Assembly: GCA_035687895.1 (NCBI GenBank)
Contig: DASRUE010000078.1
Span: 1 to 22,396 of the forward strand
Origin: JAERML01 sp035687895
GTDB taxonomy: Bacteria > Bacteroidota > Ignavibacteria > UBA10030 > UBA6906
Direction: 5' to 3'
Length of the DNA: 22,396 bases
A program made the position numbers and the translations under genes. Positions 1 through 6,220 of the stretch are shown piece after piece (position 1 is the stretch's first letter; every line of letters starts with the position of its first letter). The notes under the pieces are model-generated. The model searched no databases. It was given only the letters and a program-made list of their open reading frames with translations, and was not told the DNA's origin.

Positions 1-1
1 G

Positions 2-670
2 TCGCTGCTCTGGGTTTCGCGCAGACAGCAAGCGTCGGGCAGCGGCACAGTACTTGCGATCGGGGCGCATCCGGACGATATCGAGCTTGGGTGTGGTGGC
101 GCGTTGGCAAAGTACAAGGAACTGGGCTATGAAGTTCATGGCCTGGTCATGACGTCCGGAGAGCAAGGCAACCCGTATCTCACGAAAGGGAAAAGCAGGA
201 GCGTCGAAGCGAAGGACGGAGCCGGTGTGCTCGGTCTCGACAGTCTCGGAGTGTTTGCGTTCCGGGACACGAAGCTCTTTTCACATCTCAATGATATGAA
301 GGACGTCATTGAGGCCAGGATCAGAGAAACAAATCCCGACATCATCATCACCCAATCCCCTCATGACATTCACCAGGATCACAAGGCGGTCTTCGAAGCC
401 ACCAAGATTGCTGCCCGGGGGCCGAGGACGGTTCTGTGCTACGAGGATGTCTCCACCGAACCACACTTCGTTCCGAACTACTTTGTGGATATCACAGAAT
501 ATATTGAGGACAAGGTCGTTGCTGTGGGATCGCACAGGACGCAGAAAGGAAAGTTGTACATGGAGCCAGAGGGGATCAGGGGGCGGGCTGCACATCGAGG
601 CATGCAGTCCGGCGTCCGGTACGCGGAAGCGTTCCTGATGTACAAGGGGGTGGATGCATGTCCGCAGTAA
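2..670 (+). CDS. PIG-L family de-N-acetylase, 5'-truncated by the window edge
   Basis: The visible 222 residues belong to the PIG-L/LmbE family of zinc-dependent de-N-acetylases, which remove acetyl groups from N-acetylglucosamine-type sugars. The hallmark AHPDD is at visible residues 22-26, and a second metal-site motif HDIHQDH is at about 121-127. The frame is open to the left edge and has no ATG, GTG or TTG before AHPDD, so the true start lies outside the window; the first such codon (TTG at 104) falls after the catalytic motif and cannot be the start. At least 21 residues precede the motif, more than the few usual in this family, so an N-terminal extension is possible. The stop overlaps the next gene's start by 13 bases, suggesting coupled translation with the glycosyltransferase and a role in de-N-acetylating its sugar or polymer. 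The substrate is not determined by the sequence. Confidence 0.88.
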   Translation, partial: SLLWVSRRQQASGSGTVLAIGAHPDDIELGCGGALAKYKELGYEVHGLVMTSGEQGNPYLTKGKSRSVEAKDGAGVLGLDSLGVFAFRDTKLFSHLNDMKDVIEARIRETNPDIIITQSPHDIHQDHKAVFEATKIAARGPRTVLCYEDVSTEPHFVPNYFVDITEYIEDKVVAVGSHRTQKGKLYMEPEGIRGRAAHRGMQSGVRYAEAFLMYKGVDACPQ

Positions 671-3030
671 GCATCCTGTTCGTTGCGTGCGGACTGACGG
701 TATTCATCCTCGGGCTGCAGACGGTGCTCTTTGTCCCGCTTGCGTTGTACTATGAATGGTGGAAAAAACGGACACTGGCAAGGCTCAAAGGAGGTGCACT
801 GCCATTCGTTTCGGTCATCGTTCCTGCGTACAATGAAGAGAATACCATCGGTTTGTCCGTAAGCTCAATTCTGCGATCAGACTACCCGTCGTTCGAAGTC
901 ATTGTCGTAAATGATGGCTCAACCGACAGGACCCAAGATCAACTCGGGCCGCTTCTTGATGCCGGGAAAATTATTTATGTCCATAAGAGCAACGGCGGCA
1001 AAGCCAGTGCTTTGAATGCGGGGATCGTCCGGGCACGCGGCGAAGTGGTGCTCTACACCGATGCAGATTCCTTCTTCAGGCTTGACACTATTCGAAATAT
1101 GGCGCGTTGGTTTGCGGACTCCCGCGTTGATGCTGTGTGCGGCAACGACACGCCGATCAGGCCGGAGAACGCGCAGCAGAAGCTCCTCACCATTACAACG
1201 CATATCGGCTCGGGCTTTGTGCGTCGCGCCCTCTCGGTGCTGAATGTCTTGCCAATCATCTCGGGCAACCTGGGTGCTGTCCGCGTTGCCCGGCTCCGAC
1301 AGGTCGGCGGCTTTTCGAATCTCTGGGGTGAGGATCTCGATCTGACGTTCAAACTCCATGCGGCGGGGGCCCGGATTGTGTTCGACCCCGGGGCGATCGT
1401 TGAATGTGATGTCCCGGCAACGGTCGCATCCCTCTGGAAACAGCGCATCCGCTGGATGAGGAGTTTTCTCAAAATCTGTCGCATACATCGGGGGCTTTTC
1501 TTTTCTCCGAAGCATGCCCCGTTCTCACTCTATTTGCCGTTCAACTGGTTGAGTATGGTGGTTGTACCGTTGCTTCAGGTGGTGGCGCTTTTTCTTCTGC
1601 CTGTAGCCATTACTAATGGCCTCTATGATAGCGCAGGCATTTTCGAGATCATCTCGTACCTCGGTTTCATTCTTTTCTTCATGCTTGCAGTGTTCAGTAC
1701 CATGCTGGATAGGTCGTGGCGGCATCTCTCCTACATTCCAGTGTATGGTTGGTTGATCGTTCCTTTCTCGTATTTCTACAATGCTGTTCTTCTTGCTTCG
1801 CTCTATCTTGAACGGACGCGGTCGGAAGAGACGTGGGGACTCCAAAACCGCAGGCGGGTTGATGCGACGCCTGTGTCGCGTAGGTTTAATCGCGGGCGAG
1901 TGGCAGTTGCACTGTCCGTTCTGGCCGTGGCAGGGGCGGGGATCATCCTGACGAGGATCTCGGCAACTGAGCGCACCACTGCGCATCGTACTACAGCCGT
2001 GTCGGTCACGGTTGCTACCCACTTTGATGCGTGGGAGGACCCTGCACAGGCGGTTGTTTCTCTCGTGGAGAACCCAAGGGCGGCCGGTCTTATGAACGTG
2101 GTGGGGGTGGGGGCGGGGAGAGCGGAGTGGAATAACTTCCGGTGGGAGGGGCATCCTGAAACCTGGAGCAATGATCAGCGTTCTTCCGCCTCCGATCTTA
2201 TGGAGGATGCGGTAAGCACTTTTCACAGGTCGGGGAAGGGTGTTGTGGCAATCATTGATTTCTATGCGCCACAGTTCGTCAATGCGCACAAGGATCTTGC
2301 TGCGATTGCCGCCGATGGAACACGAAGCCAGGAACAGGTTTGCTTAATCGAATTAGTGAACGGGGAATACGGTCGGCAGATCGTTGCCATGGCGACGTAC
2401 CTCGCCCGGCATTATGAGATCGACGCCATAGGATTAACAGAGCTTGAATACAACAGGTATTGCTACGACAACCGATGTCTTGCCTCATTCCGCACCAGCA
2501 CGGGAAAGAACGATTGGCCGCGGCGGTTCCTCACATCGACAGTAGACCGTGATGACCCTGAGGTCGGGCGATGGAAATCCGCACTGATGGCAACGTACCT
2601 GAAACAAATCGCGGACTCAGTCCACATGTATGGCAAACGGCTCTACGTGGACGTCCCCGTGCATCTGGATGAACTATCGACAGAGGGAATGGCGTCGGGA
2701 CTTTACTATCCGCACTTGCTGAAGTTTACGGACGCTCTGGTGGTGTGGGATTATTTCTATCTTGACGGTCGGCCAGCGGAATCCTCCGAAGACGTGGCGC
2801 GGTTCTTCACAACGAGATACGGATCGGACAGGGTGGTGATCTCCATCGGACTATGGGGAAAGGAAAAACCCGTGCGTGCCGGCGAGCTCGCGATTGCAGT
2901 GCGGAGTTCCCTGAACGGCGGCGCAACTGCGCTCTGGATTACACCCAGCCATCTCATGGCATCGGCACATTGGGACAGCCTGCATGTCGCGCTCGGTTTC
3001 AAACAGACCCCCGGTTCGGGTGTTCCCTGA
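658..3030 (+). CDS. Membrane GT2 processive glycosyltransferase fused to a C-terminal TIM-barrel hydrolase-like domain
   Basis: A 790-residue protein in two parts. Residues about 5-30 form a membrane helix and 50-270 a GT2 catalytic domain: VSVIVPAYNEE at 51-61, NDGSTD at 85-90, DAD at 135-137, GED at 224-226, and the processive-synthase motif QRIRW at 262-266. Membrane segments follow near 297-318, 330-350, 362-383 and 412-432. Residues about 440-790 would then be periplasmic and look like a GHL-type glycoside-hydrolase barrel (IDAIGLTELEYN near 594-605, KRLYVDVP near 661-668, repeated strand/helix pattern). The usual family length without the extra domain is about 400-450 residues. The start ATG has an AAGGGGG site at 644-650. 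With the PIG-L enzyme upstream this resembles the logic of PNAG synthesis (synthase, deacetylase, hydrolase), in a different arrangement. The GT2 call is firm; the hydrolase call rests on fold-like patterns, and the polymer is unknown. Confidence 0.85.
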   Translation: MSAVSILFVACGLTVFILGLQTVLFVPLALYYEWWKKRTLARLKGGALPFVSVIVPAYNEENTIGLSVSSILRSDYPSFEVIVVNDGSTDRTQDQLGPLLDAGKIIYVHKSNGGKASALNAGIVRARGEVVLYTDADSFFRLDTIRNMARWFADSRVDAVCGNDTPIRPENAQQKLLTITTHIGSGFVRRALSVLNVLPIISGNLGAVRVARLRQVGGFSNLWGEDLDLTFKLHAAGARIVFDPGAIVECDVPATVASLWKQRIRWMRSFLKICRIHRGLFFSPKHAPFSLYLPFNWLSMVVVPLLQVVALFLLPVAITNGLYDSAGIFEIISYLGFILFFMLAVFSTMLDRSWRHLSYIPVYGWLIVPFSYFYNAVLLASLYLERTRSEETWGLQNRRRVDATPVSRRFNRGRVAVALSVLAVAGAGIILTRISATERTTAHRTTAVSVTVATHFDAWEDPAQAVVSLVENPRAAGLMNVVGVGAGRAEWNNFRWEGHPETWSNDQRSSASDLMEDAVSTFHRSGKGVVAIIDFYAPQFVNAHKDLAAIAADGTRSQEQVCLIELVNGEYGRQIVAMATYLARHYEIDAIGLTELEYNRYCYDNRCLASFRTSTGKNDWPRRFLTSTVDRDDPEVGRWKSALMATYLKQIADSVHMYGKRLYVDVPVHLDELSTEGMASGLYYPHLLKFTDALVVWDYFYLDGRPAESSEDVARFFTTRYGSDRVVISIGLWGKEKPVRAGELAIAVRSSLNGGATALWITPSHLMASAHWDSLHVALGFKQTPGSGVP

Positions 3031-3042
3031 GCAATGCGATTC

Positions 3043-3073
3043 TTGCATCAAAGTGGTACACTTGCTATATTTC
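3043..3073 (+). promoter_or_regulatory. Predicted FCB-type promoter for the heme-protein operon
   Basis: TTG at 3043-3045, a 20-base spacer, then TATATTTC at 3066-3073. This fits the Bacteroidota sigma-A form (TTG, 19-21 bases, TAnnTTTG) except for the last base. It lies in the 95-base gap before the cytochrome-porin gene, with the start codon about 45 bases past the expected transcription start. Four other gaps in the window show the same layout. Confidence 0.6.
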
Positions 3074-3125
3074 TCCACCTCATTCACTCAATCTCTGTTT
3101 CCACTTCGCGGAAGGAGATCATCAA

Positions 3126-4256
3126 ATGAAGGCACTACTACGAGTCGCGGTTGTTCTCATGCTGGGCGTTCTTCTCAATGAGCCTTCTGCGGCTTTGCCG
3201 AGATTTGCAAGCAGGACCGGTGCAAAGTGCCAATCATGTCACGTCAATCCCTCGGGTGGAGGCATGCGCCAGATCTTCGGTGTCCAGTACGGGCGCGACC
3301 AACTCCCCGTTCCCACGTGGTCAGAAGATCTCGGGCTGGAAGATTTTTCCACCAACCTGACCGAATTCGTATCCGTCGGGGCAGATTTCCGGACACTTTA
3401 CTTTGTGCAAGAAAGTCCGACCGCGACCAACAACGCCTTTTGGGAAATGCAGGGAGATGTGTACCTGAATTTCAAGCTTGCAAAAAAAGTGAGCATATAT
3501 TTGGATAAGGGACTCTACCAGGGATTCGAAATCTTCGGCCTCCTCAATATCCTTCCCGCAAACGGTCACGTTAAGTTGGGACGGTTCCTTCCAAACTACG
3601 GTATGAAACTCGACGACCACCGGGCGTTCACCCGCTTCTACACCGGACTGACACCGGAAGGGAGAGGCCTCAGCAGCGGCAGCGCAACACTTCCGGGAGG
3701 TGAACTCACTGGAGCAGAAGTTGCAGTCTCCCCTGGTTCGGTAACGATCATGGGGGGAGTTTACAACGCGTCTGACTCATATGGATCTGCCACTACCAGA
3801 AACAAGGCTCTTCTCGGAAGGGCAGAGGGGATGTTCCAGCTTACGGAGCAGGCGAACCTCGGGCTTGGGGTAAATGTGTTTACAAAGAAGAATGCTTCTG
3901 GCAGCGTAAGGACAACGCTATTCGGTGGATTCGGGTCGCTCAGCTATCAGAACGTCACCGTTCTTGGAGAAGTAGATCTTATTCAGCACAAACTTGGGGG
4001 CACCAAACTAACCGAGCTTGCAACGTTTGTAGAAATAGATTATGTGGTTACCTCTGGGTTGGATTTGAAAATTGGCTATGACTTTTACGATCCCAACAAG
4101 GATCTCAAGACAGGCTCAACATCACGGTATAGCATCGGGCTCGAATTCTTCCCAATCGCCGGGGTTGAAGTCCGGCCCATCTATCGTATTGTGAAGGATG
4201 AGCCCATCGAAGTCAAGAACAACGAGTTCAATTTGGTGATTCACTTCTATCTATGA
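3126..4256 (+). CDS. Cyc2-like fused monoheme cytochrome c / outer-membrane beta-barrel protein
   Basis: A 376-residue exported protein. Residues 1-23 are a signal peptide. A heme c site CQSCH is at 35-39 inside PRFASRTGAKCQSCHVNP, and GGGMR follows at 44-48. The remaining 300 or so residues alternate polar and hydrophobic positions like transmembrane beta strands, ending in VIHFYL. A single N-terminal heme joined to a porin barrel is the layout of Cyc2, the outer-membrane iron oxidase, whose N-terminus has a related P-x-[FY]-A-x-x-TG-x-x-CxxCH pattern; many related barrels have no known substrate. The ATG at 3126 has a GGAAGGAG site at 3110-3117, so I prefer it to an upstream in-frame extension inside the previous gene. 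It is the first gene of a unit with two more heme proteins. Electron transfer through the outer membrane is an inference, and the electron donor is unknown. Confidence 0.75.
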   Translation: MKALLRVAVVLMLGVLLNEPSAALPRFASRTGAKCQSCHVNPSGGGMRQIFGVQYGRDQLPVPTWSEDLGLEDFSTNLTEFVSVGADFRTLYFVQESPTATNNAFWEMQGDVYLNFKLAKKVSIYLDKGLYQGFEIFGLLNILPANGHVKLGRFLPNYGMKLDDHRAFTRFYTGLTPEGRGLSSGSATLPGGELTGAEVAVSPGSVTIMGGVYNASDSYGSATTRNKALLGRAEGMFQLTEQANLGLGVNVFTKKNASGSVRTTLFGGFGSLSYQNVTVLGEVDLIQHKLGGTKLTELATFVEIDYVVTSGLDLKIGYDFYDPNKDLKTGSTSRYSIGLEFFPIAGVEVRPIYRIVKDEPIEVKNNEFNLVIHFYL

Positions 4257-4269
4257 TGAGGTAAGACTG

Positions 4270-5154
4270 ATGGTCATGCGGCGCCTTCTAATACTCACCT
4301 CCCTGGTATCGGGTATCCTTTTCCTTATCGGAAGTTGTAAAGACATGGGAAATGAAGTGCCTCTCGCTCCTTTGAAATTTGCCAAGAGCAGTTTCAAACT
4401 TGGGATAGGTGGATCCAATGGCACCCGGATCTCCGGCGGAACGCCTCCATACCTCTTGGTTTCAGAAGGCGACACGACTATCGTTAAGCCGTCCATTGCA
4501 GGTGATTCCCTGGTGTTTCGTGCCGTTCGAGTTGGAAACTCCACCATTGTTGTGGGGGATAACAGCTCACCGAGACTCACGACCGCGTTAACTATCACAG
4601 TCACCTTTTTTGCAGTCGCTCAGGACTCTTTTTCCCTCTTTGTCGGTGGTTCTGCTTCAACAACGATTTCGGGTGGGACACCTCCCTACTCGGTCGTTTT
4701 CAACAGTGACCCTACAAATGTGCAGGTTGCTATTACAGGCGCTACTCTGAACATCAACGCAATTGATGCTGGGAGTTCAACGATTATTGTTGCTGACAGC
4801 GGCTCGGTATTCGAGGATACGATCAACGTGAATGTAATAGAGCTTTCGTTTGCGACGCACATTCAGCCGATCTTTATTGCAAATTGTGTAAACGCCGGGT
4901 GTCACCCCGGTAACGGTTCTCCCTTCTCGCTGCAAACCGGAGTGAGCTACGGTAATCTCGTGGAAGTAAACGCAATCACCGGTCCGTGTGCCGGCGATAA
5001 GCGTGTGAAGCGATCCGATGCAACAGCAAGTGCATTGATAAAACGTCTCGAGGGAACATGCGGTCAGCAAATGCCGCTGGGGGGTACACCGCTGTCAGCG
5101 TCGCAAATACAACTGATAGGGGACTGGATCAACCAGGGAGCAGCGAACAATTGA
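4270..5154 (+). CDS. Lipoprotein with two Ig-like repeats and a C-terminal cytochrome c domain
   Basis: A 294-residue lipoprotein. The lipobox LIGSC puts the lipidated cysteine at residue 23. Two tandem beta-rich repeats follow (about 37-112 and 116-190), each carrying ISGGTPPY. Residues about 194-294 are a c-type cytochrome domain like those common in FCB and planctomycete proteins: the heme site CVNAGCH at 206-212 has four residues between the cysteines instead of two, and QQMPLGG at 266-272 supplies a likely axial methionine (M268). Two further cysteines (240, 264) could form a disulfide. GAGG at 4258-4261 serves the ATG at 4270, 13 bases after the barrel gene. It probably sits on the outer membrane as an electron partner of the Cyc2-like barrel. 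The tail (LSASQIQLIGDWINQGA) matches that of the small cytochrome two genes downstream, so the two domains are related. Confidence 0.78.
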   Translation: MVMRRLLILTSLVSGILFLIGSCKDMGNEVPLAPLKFAKSSFKLGIGGSNGTRISGGTPPYLLVSEGDTTIVKPSIAGDSLVFRAVRVGNSTIVVGDNSSPRLTTALTITVTFFAVAQDSFSLFVGGSASTTISGGTPPYSVVFNSDPTNVQVAITGATLNINAIDAGSSTIIVADSGSVFEDTINVNVIELSFATHIQPIFIANCVNAGCHPGNGSPFSLQTGVSYGNLVEVNAITGPCAGDKRVKRSDATASALIKRLEGTCGQQMPLGGTPLSASQIQLIGDWINQGAANN

Positions 5155-5535
5155 GGGAGGATATCGATGAGGCTGGGATCCGTTGTTCACATGAGAATTT
5201 TCGTCATTGCTCTGATACTTGCATCTCATTCATGCTCGAAGGACGAAACCCCGTCGTCCTCGCAACAACAGCAGGCGGGTAGTCTGAGAGCCGAACCGTC
5301 TTCGGTAACGGTAAGTACAAATCAAACAAGAACAGTTGCAGTAAGCGCGGGCGTCCCTCCGTACTTGATTGCATCTGCACCAAGTCCGAACCTTGCAACG
5401 GCGCAGTTTGTAAACGCGACTCTTGATACTTCTGTTCTTTCCATTACAGGCGTTTCAGTGGCAACGGGATCAACATCGGTGAGGATCAAAGACAGCTCGC
5501 CATCACCAGAAAAGGAAGTCACCATCCAGATTTCA
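4378..5535 (+). repeat. Three copies of an Ig-like, PPY-containing protein repeat spread over two genes
   Basis: Copies lie at about 4378-4605, 4615-4839 and 5284-5535. At the protein level all three share a polar beta strand, then SGGTPPY (SAGVPPY in the third), a variable strand, and a late strand of the form GxSTIxVxD or GSTSVRIKD. The first two are tandem inside the cytochrome lipoprotein; the third makes up nearly all of the next lipoprotein. The DNA has diverged, so these are old duplications. Confidence 0.65.
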
Positions 5536-5547
5536 AAGGTGCCATAA
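5167..5547 (+). CDS. Small lipoprotein made of one Ig-like repeat
   Basis: A 126-residue lipoprotein. Its signal peptide ends at ASHSC (cysteine 23), and a Ser/Gln-rich linker leads to one beta-rich repeat at about 40-123 that resembles the repeats of the preceding cytochrome lipoprotein. There is no heme motif. Right after the cysteine comes SKDE, which fits the X-K-(D/E)2 lipoprotein export signal known from Capnocytophaga, so the protein may face outward. The start at 5167 follows GAGGGAGG (5153-5160) by six bases; an in-frame ATG at 5191 would also leave a shorter signal peptide but has no such site. It is 12 bases from the gene before it and clearly in the same operon. A binding or scaffold role beside the cytochromes is plausible, not shown. 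Confidence 0.7.
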   Translation: MRLGSVVHMRIFVIALILASHSCSKDETPSSSQQQQAGSLRAEPSSVTVSTNQTRTVAVSAGVPPYLIASAPSPNLATAQFVNATLDTSVLSITGVSVATGSTSVRIKDSSPSPEKEVTIQISKVP

Positions 5548-5613
5548 CAGTGCAACCAAAAGATGCGTTTGACTGTTTGTAAACTAGTATGTCCAATTTG
5601 ATAAAGGGAGGTT

Positions 5614-6027
5614 GTGGTGAGAGTGTGGATCCTTGTTGCAGCGGTTATGATGTTTACAGTTGGAGCAATGGGACAAGAGGCAAGGAAACAGAAGAACGGC
5701 GCGTCAGTCTCCTTCAAGAAGGATGTGTTTCTCATTATCAAGAAGCAATGTCTTCCGTGCCATGCAGAGGAAAACTTCAATCCGAGCGAACTCTCGCTGG
5801 ATTCTTATGAGCTGCTCATGGCCGGCGGGAAGCACGGGTCACCGGTGATCGCGGGTAAGCCCAAACAGAGTATCCTGATTCAGAAACTCAGCACCACCCC
5901 CCCATTTGGGGATCCCATGCCGTTCGACACGAAGAAGAAGAAAGGTGAACCATCAAAAAAGAAACTGAGCGATGAGGAGATCAAACTCATTACCGACTGG
6001 ATCGATCAAGGAGCAAAGGACAACTGA
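5614..6027 (+). CDS. Small exported monoheme c-type cytochrome
   Basis: A 137-residue protein with a signal peptide (about residues 1-20, ending AMGQ), one heme site CLPCH at 46-50 and DPMPF at 100-104 giving a probable axial methionine (M102). The body matches the small cytochrome domains found in planctomycete and FCB proteins (FKKDVFLIIKKQCLPCHAEE, then LSLDSYELLMAGG). The C-terminus is close to that of the cytochrome lipoprotein at 4270. The start is a GTG; the site AAAGGGAGG at 5603-5611 is only two bases before GTG 5614, so GTG 5617 or 5623 may be the real start, with no effect on the mature protein. It ends the unit just before a strong terminator. It is probably a soluble periplasmic electron carrier for the outer-membrane proteins upstream; that role is inferred from context. 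Confidence 0.8.
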   Translation: MVRVWILVAAVMMFTVGAMGQEARKQKNGASVSFKKDVFLIIKKQCLPCHAEENFNPSELSLDSYELLMAGGKHGSPVIAGKPKQSILIQKLSTTPPFGDPMPFDTKKKKGEPSKKKLSDEEIKLITDWIDQGAKDN

Positions 6028-6043
6028 GCTCGAATGAAGCGAC

Positions 6044-6074
6044 GAACCCCGACAAGAGTCGGGGTTCTTTGTTT
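6044..6074 (+). terminator. Rho-independent terminator of the heme-protein operon
   Basis: A perfect 10-bp stem, GAACCCCGAC at 6044-6053 and GTCGGGGTTC at 6058-6067, with a four-base AAGA loop, followed by TTTGTTTT. It begins 17 bases after the stop of the small cytochrome gene. Confidence 0.9.
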
Positions 6075-6159
6075 TATGGAGTGCTCGCGCAGGTATTGGA
6101 CGCCCGTCGAACAATGCACGTTGTAGAAATCGTTGAAATGAGTTAACAAGCTGCTTGCA

Positions 6160-6190
6160 TTGCTTCTCTTCGAGATTCTCCCGATATTTC
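6160..6190 (+). promoter_or_regulatory. Predicted FCB-type promoter for the 7TM-HD phosphodiesterase gene
   Basis: TTG at 6160-6162, a 20-base spacer, then GATATTTC at 6183-6190, one base from TAnnTTTC. It lies in the 193-base gap after the terminator, leaving a 5' leader of about 25 bases before the ATG at 6221. I saw nothing else in this gap. Confidence 0.45.
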
Positions 6191-6220
6191 TTTACATAAT
6201 CCTGCAACACCTCTCCTGCA

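Noticed and set aside
2853..3125. Upstream in-frame extension of the Cyc2-like barrel gene
   Set aside because: It lies inside the glycosyltransferase-hydrolase gene and would bury the signal peptide; the ATG at 3126 has a strong ribosome site.
5569..5600. TTG and CCAATTTG as a promoter before the small cytochrome gene
   Set aside because: The key TA of the -7 element is missing and the spacer is 21; the gene is more simply part of the operon.
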